A DNA stretch of 10,545 nucleotides from UMGS1766 sp963660915. Lineage in GTDB: Bacteria > Bacillota > Clostridia > Oscillospirales > Oscillospiraceae. The notes under the pieces were generated by a model. The model was given only the letters and a program-made list of their open reading frames with translations. It did not search any database and was not told the origin of the DNA. The DNA lies in contig CAVLAO010000061.1 of assembly GCA_963660915.1 (NCBI GenBank), positions 1 through 10,545 on the forward strand. The letters run 5' to 3'. Shown here piece after piece: positions 1 through 5,807 of this stretch (position 1 is the first letter of the stretch; each line of letters begins with the position of its first letter). Both the position numbers and the translations under genes were made by a program.

Positions 1-211
1 TGGTCAGGTTGTCCTCGTACATGGCGTAGAGAATCCGGCGGTGCACCGGCTTCAGTCCGTCCCGCACGTCCGGCAGAGCGCGGCCGACGATAACGCTCAT
101 GGCATATTCAATATAGCTGTTCTCCATCTCCCGAACCAGGTCGGAGTGGGTAATTTTCTGATCCGGGTAGCGGATCTCTTCGGGATCATAATCCCGTTTC
201 ATTTTCGCCAT
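1..211 (-). CDS. gyrA: DNA gyrase subunit A, N-terminal part (cut by window edge)
   Basis: Only the first 70 codons lie in the window; the gene runs off the left edge. The encoded start reads MAKMKRDYDPEE, followed by the GyrA/ParC N-terminal block with AMSVIVGRALPDVRDGLKP and HRRILYAM, the opening of the breakage-reunion winged-helix domain. The active-site tyrosine lies beyond the edge. GyrA cleaves and rejoins DNA in the A2B2 gyrase, which adds negative supercoils using ATP. The start at 211 is supported by a purine-rich ribosome binding site, GAGGGGAG, about 9 bases upstream. Only 19 bp separate it from the gyrB stop, so the two are very likely co-transcribed. GyrA is preferred over ParC because it follows gyrB in the origin cluster. 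Confidence 0.96.
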   Translation of the reverse strand, partial: MAKMKRDYDPEEIRYPDQKITHSDLVREMENSYIEYAMSVIVGRALPDVRDGLKPVHRRILYAMYEDNLT

Positions 212-230
212 TGTGATCTGCTCCCCTCTC

Positions 231-2171
231 TTAGTAGTCCAAATTCACGGCGTAGTGGGCGTGGGTCTCGATGTATTCCTTCCGGGGCTCCACCTTTTCG
301 CCCATGAGAATGGTAAAAATCTGGTCCGCTGCCACGGCGTCCTCCATGGTAATCTGACGCAGGGTGCGGCGGGTGGGATCCATCGTAGTCTCCCACAGTT
401 CGTGGGGGTCCATTTCACCAAGGCCTTTAAAGCGGCTGATGTCCACCTTCACGTTGGGATTGCCGCCCCGGAGTTCTGCAGAGATGGCGTCCCGTTCCTC
501 CTCGCTGAAGGCAAGGCGGGTGGTCTTGCCCCGGCTGAGCTTAAACAGCGGCGGCACGGCGGCATAGACATAGCCCTCCTCAATGAGCGGACGCATAAAC
601 CGGAAGAAGAAAGTCAGCAGCAGGGTGCGGATGTGAGCGCCGTCCACGTCGGCATCCGCCATAATGACCACTTTGTGATAGCGCAGTTTGCTGGTGTCGA
701 AGTCCTCGCCCAGTCCGGCGCCCAGCGCGGTAATGACAGGAGCCAGCTTGTCGTTGCCGTAGATCTTGTCTGCCCGGGCCTTTTCCACGTTCAGCATTTT
801 GCCCCACAGCGGCAGAATGGCCTGGAACCGGCTGTCCCGCCCGCCCTTGGCGGAGCCGCCTGCGGAGTCGCCCTCCACGATGTACAGTTCGGTAAGGGTG
901 GGGTCGGTTTCGTTGCAGTCGCTCAGCTTGTCCGGCATGGTAGAGCCTTCCAGTGCGTTCTTCCGCCGCACTTCCTCTCTTGCCCGGCGGGCAGCCTCCC
1001 GGGCCTTGCTGGCGGTCAGAGCCTTTTCCAGAATTGCCTTGCCGATGGCAGGGTTTTCGTCCAGGAATTCGCTCATCTTCTCGGTGACCACTGCGTTGAC
1101 CAGAGTGCGGATCTCGCTGTTGCCCAGCTTGGCCTTGGTCTGGCCTTCAAACTGCGCCTCCGTCAGCTTGACGGAAATAATGCAGGTGAGGCCTTCCCGG
1201 CAGTCGTCGCCGGAAACCTTGTCGTCGTCCTTGAGCAGCTTGACCTTCTTGCCGTAGTTATTCAGCACGGTGGTGATGGCTCGTTTGAAGCCCTCTTCAT
1301 GCATGCCGCCCTCGGGCGTGTGGATGTTGTTGGCAAAGGAGACGATAATTTCGCTGTAGCCGTCGGTGTACTGCAGAGCCACCTCCGCCATGGCGTCGTC
1401 CTTCTCCCCGGCCATATAAATCACATCGTTGTGGATGGGGGTTTTGTTCTCATTGATGAAGGAGACAAATTCCCGAATGCCGCCTTCATAGCACATTTCC
1501 TCGCTTTTTTCCTGACCGATGCGGGCATCCGTCATGATGATTTTGAGGCCTGCATTGAGGAAAGCCTGTTCCCGCATCCGGCGATGGAGGGTGTCGTAGT
1601 CGTAAACCAGCTCCTCGAACATCTCGGGATCTGGCTGGAAAGTGACTTCGGTGCCGGTGTGATCCGTGGTGCCTACCACAGTCATCTCCTGAGTCACCTT
1701 GCCCCGGGCAAACTTCATCTCGTAGATGCTGCCGTTTTTGTGTACCCGCACCTCTGTCCAGGCGGAGCAGGCGTTGACCACGCTGGCGCCCACGCCGTGG
1801 AGGCCGCCGGAGACCTTGTAGCCGCCGCCGCCGAACTTGCCGCCGGCATGGAGCATGGTGTAGACCACCTCCAGAGCTGGCTTGCCGGTCTGGGGCTGAA
1901 TGTCCACCGGAATGCCGCGGCCGTTGTCGGTGACGGTGATGGAGTTGCCCTCGTTGATGGTCACGTGGATTTCATCGCAGTAGCCGGCCAGCGCCTCGTC
2001 AATGGCGTTGTCGACGATCTCATACACCAGATGGTGCAGACCGGAAGCACTGGTGGAGCCGATGTACATGCCCGGGCGTTTCCGAACGGCATCCAGTCCC
2101 TCCAGCACCTGAATTTCCGAGGCGCCGTATTCGTGTTGTGTTGCGGTTCCGTTTTCTAATAAATCAGACAT
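231..2171 (-). CDS. gyrB: DNA gyrase subunit B
   Basis: Complete 646-residue GyrB, the ATPase subunit of DNA gyrase. The GHKL ATPase domain comes first: VRKRPGMYIGS at 29-39, NAIDEAL with the likely catalytic Glu59, DNGRGIP at 82-88 and the GGLHGVGASVVNA ATP lid at 122-134. The transducer contains QTKAKLGN at 344-351. The TOPRIM part has IVEGDSAGGSAKGGR with Glu433 and the metal-binding DADVDGAH at 506-513, then the RFKGLGEMD tail block and the C-terminal KVEPRKEYIE. The start at 2171 was chosen because a perfect AGGAGG lies 6 bases upstream. The frame stays open to 2273, but that extension is translated repeat DNA and lacks family similarity. The gene follows remB after a repeat-filled gap and leads directly into gyrA. 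GyrB is preferred over ParE because of the locus. Confidence 0.98.
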   Translation of the reverse strand: MSDLLENGTATQHEYGASEIQVLEGLDAVRKRPGMYIGSTSASGLHHLVYEIVDNAIDEALAGYCDEIHVTINEGNSITVTDNGRGIPVDIQPQTGKPALEVVYTMLHAGGKFGGGGYKVSGGLHGVGASVVNACSAWTEVRVHKNGSIYEMKFARGKVTQEMTVVGTTDHTGTEVTFQPDPEMFEELVYDYDTLHRRMREQAFLNAGLKIIMTDARIGQEKSEEMCYEGGIREFVSFINENKTPIHNDVIYMAGEKDDAMAEVALQYTDGYSEIIVSFANNIHTPEGGMHEEGFKRAITTVLNNYGKKVKLLKDDDKVSGDDCREGLTCIISVKLTEAQFEGQTKAKLGNSEIRTLVNAVVTEKMSEFLDENPAIGKAILEKALTASKAREAARRAREEVRRKNALEGSTMPDKLSDCNETDPTLTELYIVEGDSAGGSAKGGRDSRFQAILPLWGKMLNVEKARADKIYGNDKLAPVITALGAGLGEDFDTSKLRYHKVVIMADADVDGAHIRTLLLTFFFRFMRPLIEEGYVYAAVPPLFKLSRGKTTRLAFSEEERDAISAELRGGNPNVKVDISRFKGLGEMDPHELWETTMDPTRRTLRQITMEDAVAADQIFTILMGEKVEPRKEYIETHAHYAVNLDY

Positions 2172-2266
2172 TTTTTTCCTCCTGTTTTGAGGTTTTTTAT
2201 TTAGAAAGATATATTGATGACAAGAAATTTTTCTTTTTCTGGCATTCTGAGGAAGCTTTCTTTTTT

Positions 2267-2369
2267 CTGTCATTCTGAGGAGCGCGGCGACGAAGAATCT
2301 TTTCTACCGATGACATGACATTTTTCTTAATCGGTGCAGTAAGATCCTTCGCTGCGCTCAGGATGACAG
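2267..2369 (+). repeat. Complete 103 bp palindromic intergenic repeat, copy 1
   Basis: It starts with CTGTCATTCTGAGG and ends with CTCAGGATGACAG; the two ends are imperfect inverted repeats. The left half contains its own hairpin at 2272-2298, with pairing blocks ATTCT/AGAAT, G/C and GC/GC, two GA/GA blocks between them, and the loop GCG. The right half contains a matching hairpin at 2344-2364 whose GA blocks lie on the minus strand. The centre is the most degenerate of the four full copies. A truncated tip at about 2241-2260 precedes it and a right-tip fragment at about 2381-2391 follows. Orientation is defined by the ATTCTGAGG end reading on the plus strand. Confidence 0.88.
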
Positions 2370-2453
2370 TAGAAGAAGGTACTCAGGATGATAAAGGAAG
2401 AAGATGATTTGGGTGACAGCCGACTCTGTCCTTCAGAGGAAGCTTTCTTTTTT

Positions 2454-2500
2454 CTGTCATTCTGAGGAGCGCAGCGACGAAGAATCTTTTCTACCGATAA
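2454..2500 (+). repeat. Left half of the palindromic repeat beside the remB stop
   Basis: This half-element carries CTGTC, the complete hairpin at 2459-2485 (loop GCA) and the CTTTTCTACCGATA continuation, then breaks off a few bases before the remB stop codon at 2507-2509. No right arm follows. It is nearly identical to the left half of the copy at 5544 and is preceded by a tip unit (about 2430-2452) containing AGCTTTC. Confidence 0.85.
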
Positions 2501-2506
2501 AAGAGA

Positions 2507-2782
2507 TTACCCCATGCCAAGCTCTCCGCTTTCGCTGCGTTTCAGCAGGGTCGCGGTAGATAACTGAGAGATGAACACCCGCTGACTCCCCCGCTTTCTT
2601 TGCGGTGCAGTGATGACAAAGGACTTTGGGATTTCATCGCTGACAGCGGTCACCTGCCCCTGCTTTTCCGCCCGATTGAGAAACTGACGGGTGCGCAGAG
2701 ACTGACTGGTGATGTCCAGATCGAAAATGCCGATGACATCCTCGTCGTGCACCACTGTATTCTGTCCCAGATGAAGGTACAT
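2507..2782 (-). CDS. remB: RemB-like extracellular matrix regulator (DUF370 family)
   Basis: A 91-residue protein starting MYLHLGQNTVVHDEDVIGIF, matching the start of Bacillus subtilis RemB (YaaB) as I remember it. The family also shows in IPKSFVIT at mid-length and in SQLSTATLLKR near the end. RemA/RemB proteins are small DNA-binding regulators of biofilm matrix genes in B. subtilis; the function in this lineage is inferred only. The position between recF and gyrB is the same as in B. subtilis, which supports the call. The gene begins 6 bp after the recF stop, and its AGGAGG lies inside the recF 3' end, about 11 bases before the start. The C-terminus is about ten residues longer than in B. 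subtilis. A half-repeat abuts the stop codon. Confidence 0.88.
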   Translation of the reverse strand: MYLHLGQNTVVHDEDVIGIFDLDITSQSLRTRQFLNRAEKQGQVTAVSDEIPKSFVITAPQRKRGSQRVFISQLSTATLLKRSESGELGMG

Positions 2783-2788
2783 AGCGCT

Positions 2789-3898
2789 TCACACCTCCTC
2801 GGCGGCCTGATCGCCGCTGACCCGAAAGACTTTTCCGCCCTCCAGAGCGCCCAGCCGTTCCTCCTCGCAGCAGGTCAGAAACACCTGACCGCCCTGAATA
2901 TGGTTGAGCACAAATTCCTGCCGGCGGGCGTCCAGTTCGCTGAGCACGTCGTCCAACAGCAGCACCGGATACTCGCCCCGATCATCCCGCATGATGTCCC
3001 GCTGCGCCAGTTTCAAAGATAACGCCGCCGTGCGGGTCTGCCCCTGAGAGGCAAACTGACGGGCGCTCCGGCCGTCGATGTCCACGGTCAGATCATCCCG
3101 ATGAGGGCCGGTGAGGCATTTTTTCGCCGCAAGCTCCGCCGTGCGGTGGCTTTCATAGCGTTTCAGCAGACCGGCAGTAATCTCCGCTTCGGTTCCCAGA
3201 GGCTCCACCTCCGGTTCTGTGGTGTAGCATAAGGAAAGAAATTCCTTGCCGCCGGAAAATTCTTCATGGATCGCCGGTGCCCATTCTGCCAGTTTCTGAA
3301 CAAAATAGGCGCGGTAGCGGACGATGGCGCCGCCGTAGCGGCACAGCTGATAGGAAAAGTCGTCCAGCGTAGCCAGCAGATCCGGCCGCTGCTCCTGATT
3401 GCGGAGAATAAAATTCTTCGCCTCCAGTGCTTTTTTGTATCCGGCCAGTGCCTCCCCGTAACGGGGGCGCAGCTGGGAAATGGTGTCGTCCAGAAACCGC
3501 CGCCGTTCCGCGGCTCCGGAACGGATCAGCAGCAGATCCTCCGGACAGAACAGCACCGTGTTCAGCACTTCGCCCAGTTCTCCGACCCGACGCAGCTTCA
3601 CGCCGTTGCGCTTGAGCTGCCGCCGTCCATGCCGGTGCAGTCCGGCTTCCAGAGTAAACTCCCGCTGACGGGAGAAAATTTTTCCGGTGAGAAAGGCGTG
3701 GTCCTCGCCAAAGGAGATCAGTTCCCGGTCGGAGTGAGCCCGATGGCTGGCAGCCGTAGAAAGATAGGCCACCGCCTCCAGCAGATTTGTCTTTCCCTGG
3801 GCGTTTTCGCCGCAGATTACATTCATGCGGGAGTCGAACCGGATTTCGGTGTGGGTGTAGTTGCGGAAGTGATCCAGGGTAAGGGAATCTACCCTCAT
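2789..3898 (-). CDS. recF: DNA replication and repair protein RecF
   Basis: Complete 369-residue SMC-like ATPase that helps load RecA at single-strand gaps and stalled forks together with RecO and RecR. The start MRVDSLTLDHFRNYTHTEIRF is typical. The Walker A motif is GENAQGKT at 30-37. The ABC-type signature SQGQ at 284-287 is followed by RTAALSLKLA. Walker B is LLLDDV at 313-318, with the D-loop SELD at 320-323. Length and domain order match the family. The start codon overlaps the yaaA stop as ATGA, indicating translational coupling, and the gene is followed at 6 bp by remB. It is part of the dnaN-yaaA-recF-remB run. Confidence 0.97.
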   Translation of the reverse strand: MRVDSLTLDHFRNYTHTEIRFDSRMNVICGENAQGKTNLLEAVAYLSTAASHRAHSDRELISFGEDHAFLTGKIFSRQREFTLEAGLHRHGRRQLKRNGVKLRRVGELGEVLNTVLFCPEDLLLIRSGAAERRRFLDDTISQLRPRYGEALAGYKKALEAKNFILRNQEQRPDLLATLDDFSYQLCRYGGAIVRYRAYFVQKLAEWAPAIHEEFSGGKEFLSLCYTTEPEVEPLGTEAEITAGLLKRYESHRTAELAAKKCLTGPHRDDLTVDIDGRSARQFASQGQTRTAALSLKLAQRDIMRDDRGEYPVLLLDDVLSELDARRQEFVLNHIQGGQVFLTCCEEERLGALEGGKVFRVSGDQAAEEV

Positions 3899-4113
3899 GC
3901 AATGGTCACCGTAATGCCGTCGATGGTGACCCGGTCGCCGCTGCGCAGCTTTTTTCCCCGCATGGTGCAGACCTCTCCGTTGACCTGCACCTCGCCGTCC
4001 TGAATCCGGACCTTGGCCATGCCGCCGGTTTCGCAGAGACCTTCAAATTTCAGCAGATCCTGCAGGCGGATAAATTCGGTTGTAATTTCGGTGGTATAGT
4101 TTTTCTGATTCAT
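3895..4113 (-). CDS. yaaA: S4 RNA-binding domain protein YaaA
   Basis: A 72-residue protein made almost entirely of one S4 domain. It has FIRLQDLLKFEGLCETGGMAK at about residues 14-34, then the VNGEVCTMRGKKLRSGDRV core that forms the RNA-binding face. This small gene sits between dnaN and recF in Bacillus and many clostridia. The family is thought to act on ribosomal RNA or in ribosome assembly, but its substrate is not shown by sequence. The start at 4113 lies 15 bp after the dnaN stop, with a modest AAAAGAG ribosome binding site. The stop overlaps the recF start by four bases. Confidence 0.93.
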   Translation of the reverse strand: MNQKNYTTEITTEFIRLQDLLKFEGLCETGGMAKVRIQDGEVQVNGEVCTMRGKKLRSGDRVTIDGITVTIA

Positions 4114-4128
4114 AACTCTGCTCTTTTC

Positions 4129-5247
4129 TTAACCATCTGCCCGGAGACGAACCGGCAGAACCATGTAGAGGAAGTTGTCCTTTTCCACTGCATTGGGAGT
4201 GATGATGCAGGGAGTGACCGGGCCGTTGAGGCAAAGGTTCACCACATCAATGGGGGCGGCCTTCAGGGCATCCAGCATAAATTTATTGTTGAAGCCGATC
4301 TCCAGATCCTGACCGTCCCCGGACATGGGGCAGGTGTCGTGGGCGTCGCCCAGAGCGGTCTTGACCTGCACAGTCATTTCGTCCTTGCCGAAGCGGCAGC
4401 GGATGGGGCTTTTCTGTTTTTCGGTGATGATCAGGCTGACGCGCTCAATGCAGTTTTGCAGCTGCCGCTTGTCCGCCACCATGGTGATTTTGTATGTAGA
4501 GGGGATGGCATTGCGGTAGTCCAGGAACTGGCCTTCCAGCTTTCGGGCCACCAGCATGGTGTTGCCGGCCTTGAACATGACGTGGCGGGAACCCACAACG
4601 ATGGTGGCGTTGTCTTCACTGTCGCCGCAGATTTTCTCCACCTCGCTGAGGGCGGCTGCCGGGCAGACGAAGGAGAAATTCGGCTTCCCGGTGATTTCGC
4701 TGACGGTTTCCCGGCGCAGTGCCAGTCGGTAGCCGTCCACACAGACTACGGTGATCTCCTTTTCCTCATTCACTTCAAACAGGCCGCCGGTGTGGATGGG
4801 GCGGCTTTCGTTGGTGGAGACGGCGAAAAGGGTCTGGGTGATCATGCTCCGCAGCAGGTTGCGGGGAAGCTCTGCCGTGTGCTCGTATTCCACCAGAGGC
4901 AGCTCCGGAAAATCCTCCGGGTCCATGCCCATGATATTAAACTCACTGGAACCGCACTGAATGTTTACCATCAGATTATTTGTGGTGACGAAAACCACAT
5001 CGTCGGGCAGGCGGCGGATAATGTCTCCGAACAGACGGGCATCCAGAACCAGAGTGCCGGGTTCGGTGACGTCGGCAGGAACGATGGTGCGGATACCGGT
5101 GGAGAGGTTATAGCCGGTCAGGCGCAGTTCGTCAGTTGCGCTGACATGAATGCCTTCCAGGGCAGAGATGGAGCTTTTCGGACTGACTGCACGAGAGGCA
5201 ACGGAAATGGCGCTTTGCAAAAGCGCTTTTTCGCAGGAAAATTTCAT
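4129..5247 (-). CDS. dnaN: DNA polymerase III beta subunit (sliding clamp)
   Basis: Complete 372-residue beta clamp, which encircles DNA as a ring of two copies and tethers polymerase III. The N-terminus MKFSCEKALLQSAISVASRAV and the C-terminal LPVRL tail are family hallmarks, and the length fits the three repeated clamp domains. GGAGGT lies about 11 bases before the start. The gene begins beside the putative unwinding element of oriC, the same layout as the B. subtilis dnaA-dnaN spacer. A possible -10 hexamer TAAAAT lies on the minus strand at 5287-5292, but I see no convincing -35, so its promoter is unresolved. Downstream genes yaaA and recF follow almost without gaps. Confidence 0.98.
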   Translation of the reverse strand: MKFSCEKALLQSAISVASRAVSPKSSISALEGIHVSATDELRLTGYNLSTGIRTIVPADVTEPGTLVLDARLFGDIIRRLPDDVVFVTTNNLMVNIQCGSSEFNIMGMDPEDFPELPLVEYEHTAELPRNLLRSMITQTLFAVSTNESRPIHTGGLFEVNEEKEITVVCVDGYRLALRRETVSEITGKPNFSFVCPAAALSEVEKICGDSEDNATIVVGSRHVMFKAGNTMLVARKLEGQFLDYRNAIPSTYKITMVADKRQLQNCIERVSLIITEKQKSPIRCRFGKDEMTVQVKTALGDAHDTCPMSGDGQDLEIGFNNKFMLDALKAAPIDVVNLCLNGPVTPCIITPNAVEKDNFLYMVLPVRLRADG

Positions 5248-5303
5248 AGAATGAGTGAACCTCCGTTCGTGAGGAAAGTTGGTTGGATTTTAAGAAAGAA
5301 GGA

Positions 5304-5330
5304 TAGGATAAATAGTAGGGTTAGTAGTAA
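5304..5330 (+). promoter_or_regulatory. DnaA-trio-like unwinding element
   Basis: TAG triplets occur in one phase at 5304, 5313, 5316, 5322 and 5325, followed by TAA at 5328. Read from the neighbouring DnaA box (5342) outward along the plus strand 3' to 5', this gives AAT-GAT-GAT-TGG-GAT-GAT. That is the polarity described for B. subtilis DnaA-trios, on which DnaA assembles on single-stranded DNA. An 11 bp spacer, richer in GC, separates it from the box. The phase and polarity are seen directly; the function is inferred. Confidence 0.72.
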
Positions 5331-5341
5331 GGCACAAGTTC

Positions 5342-5350
5342 TGTGGATAA
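5342..5350 (-). promoter_or_regulatory. DnaA box, perfect consensus
   Basis: TTATCCACA on the minus strand, the only exact consensus box in the cluster. It is the one nearest the trio element and its 3' end points at it, as expected of the anchoring box for strand opening. Confidence 0.9.
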
Positions 5351-5381
5351 CTTTCGAAAATTCTGAAAAAACAACAGAAAT

Positions 5382-5390
5382 TTATACACA
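5382..5390 (+). promoter_or_regulatory. DnaA box
   Basis: TTATACACA on the plus strand, one change from TTATCCACA and within the relaxed TTATNCACA consensus. Confidence 0.82.
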
Positions 5391-5403
5391 GATAGGGAGG
5401 GGA

Positions 5404-5422
5404 GTATCCACAGTTGTCCACA
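5404..5422 (+). promoter_or_regulatory. Pair of DnaA boxes one helical turn apart
   Basis: GTATCCACA (5404-5412) and TTGTCCACA (5414-5422), each with one mismatch to the consensus. They have the same orientation and start 10 bp apart, so DnaA bound at both would face the same side of the helix. Confidence 0.78.
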
Positions 5423-5428
5423 GAAGGG

Positions 5429-5437
5429 TGGGGATAA
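5429..5437 (-). promoter_or_regulatory. DnaA box, one mismatch
   Basis: TTATCCCCA on the minus strand, 6 bp after the preceding pair and facing it. Confidence 0.62.
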
Positions 5438-5460
5438 GAGAGGGGAAAAGGTTGCCGGGG

Positions 5461-5469
5461 TTTTCCACA
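5461..5469 (+). promoter_or_regulatory. DnaA box, one mismatch
   Basis: TTTTCCACA on the plus strand. Together with the identical inverted box at 5494-5502 it brackets the dnaA-proximal end of the cluster. Confidence 0.65.
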
Positions 5470-5493
5470 GGAGAAATTAATCACAGGGAAAGG

Positions 5494-5502
5494 TGTGGAA
5501 AA
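5494..5502 (-). promoter_or_regulatory. DnaA box, one mismatch
   Basis: TTTTCCACA on the minus strand, the last box before the repeat cassette. It is an inverted copy of the box at 5461-5469. Confidence 0.6.
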
Positions 5503-5543
5503 GAGGGCTTTCTTCTATGTCATTCCGAGGGAGCTTTCTTTTC

Positions 5544-5646
5544 CTGTCATTCTGAGGAGCGCAGCGACGAAGAATCTTTTCTGCCGACAACATGGCAATT
5601 TTCTTAGTTACTGCAGTAAGATCCTTCGCTGCGCTCAGGATGACAG
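5544..5646 (+). repeat. Complete 103 bp palindromic intergenic repeat, copy 2
   Basis: Same length and ends as copy 1. The left hairpin spans 5549-5575 (loop GCA) and the right hairpin 5621-5641. The centre carries the perfect palindrome TTACTGCAGTAA at 5608-5619. It lies about 40 bp from the last DnaA box. Confidence 0.9.
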
Positions 5647-5767
5647 TAGAAGAAAATATTCAGGATGACAGAGGAAGGGAGTGCTCAGGATGACTAGTAA
5701 GAAGATGATTTGGATGACAACCGACTCTGTCATTCTGAGGAGGCTTTCCTGAGGAGGCTTTCTTTTC

Positions 5768-5806
5768 CTGTCATTCTGAGGGAACGAAGTGACCGAAGAA
5801 TCTTTT
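5768..5806 (+). repeat. Left half of the palindromic repeat abutting the dnaA stop
   Basis: The complete left hairpin lies at 5773-5801: ATTCT, GA, GG, GA, AC, loop GAA, GT, GA, CC, GA, AGAAT. The inner AC/GT pair replaces the GC/GC of other copies. The element ends one base before the dnaA stop codon (5808-5810), so it lies at the very 3' end of the dnaA message. Confidence 0.85.
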
Positions 5807-5807
5807 A

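Larger units (their letters stand above)
2172..2506. other. remB-gyrB intergenic region: gyrB leader plus repeat cassette
   Basis: There is no gene in these 335 bases. Next to gyrB (2172-2235) lies AT-rich sequence with the gyrB ribosome binding site and a weak promoter-like hexamer on the minus strand (TTGTCA at 2218-2223). I found no well-spaced -10 box, so the promoter is uncertain. The remainder (about 2241-2506) is repeat DNA: a truncated tip, one complete 103 bp palindromic element, a right-end fragment, another tip and a left half-element that ends just before the remB stop codon. The arrangement closely parallels the cassette at 5515-5807. Confidence 0.7.
5284..5502. other. oriC: Chromosomal replication origin oriC (unwinding element plus DnaA box cluster)
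   Basis: The dnaN-dnaA spacer holds seven sites with no more than one mismatch to TTATCCACA within about 160 bp, in both orientations. Next to the first box is an AT-rich stretch with phased TAG triplets. The order dnaA, boxes, unwinding element, dnaN matches the incC part of B. subtilis oriC. I found no box cluster upstream of dnaA, so this looks like a single-part origin rather than the two-part type. The side toward dnaA is invaded by a repeat cassette that begins about 13 bp after the last box. Confidence 0.9.
5515..5807 (+). repeat. Composite repeat cassette between the DnaA boxes and the dnaA stop
   Basis: The order is a left tip (about 5517-5537), a complete element (5544-5646), right-tip fragments (about 5659-5694), a linker similar to 2401-2425, a doubled left tip (5723-5762) and a left half (5768-5806) that stops at the dnaA stop codon. 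The same order of parts occurs at about 2241-2506 beside remB, which suggests a shared composite ancestor or repeated insertion at similar targets. No gene is present. Confidence 0.82.

Noticed and set aside
213..2159. Long plus-strand reading frame opposite gyrB
   Set aside because: It is a shadow of gyrB in GC-rich coding DNA. The minus-strand frame has full GyrB domain structure and a perfect ribosome binding site.
2190..2223. gyrB promoter with TTGTCA as -35
   Set aside because: The nearest -10-like hexamer, TAAATA, is only 14 bp away and other spacings give poor matches, so it is not listed as a promoter.
5477..5485. Eighth DnaA box (TTAATCACA)
   Set aside because: It has two mismatches to TTATCCACA, including in the core, so it is not separable from chance in this AT-rich stretch.
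4339..5607. Long plus-strand reading frame opposite dnaN and across oriC
   Set aside because: It runs through dnaN antisense, the DnaA boxes and repeat DNA, and its end is the translated repeat peptide CHSEERSDEESF. It has no family features.
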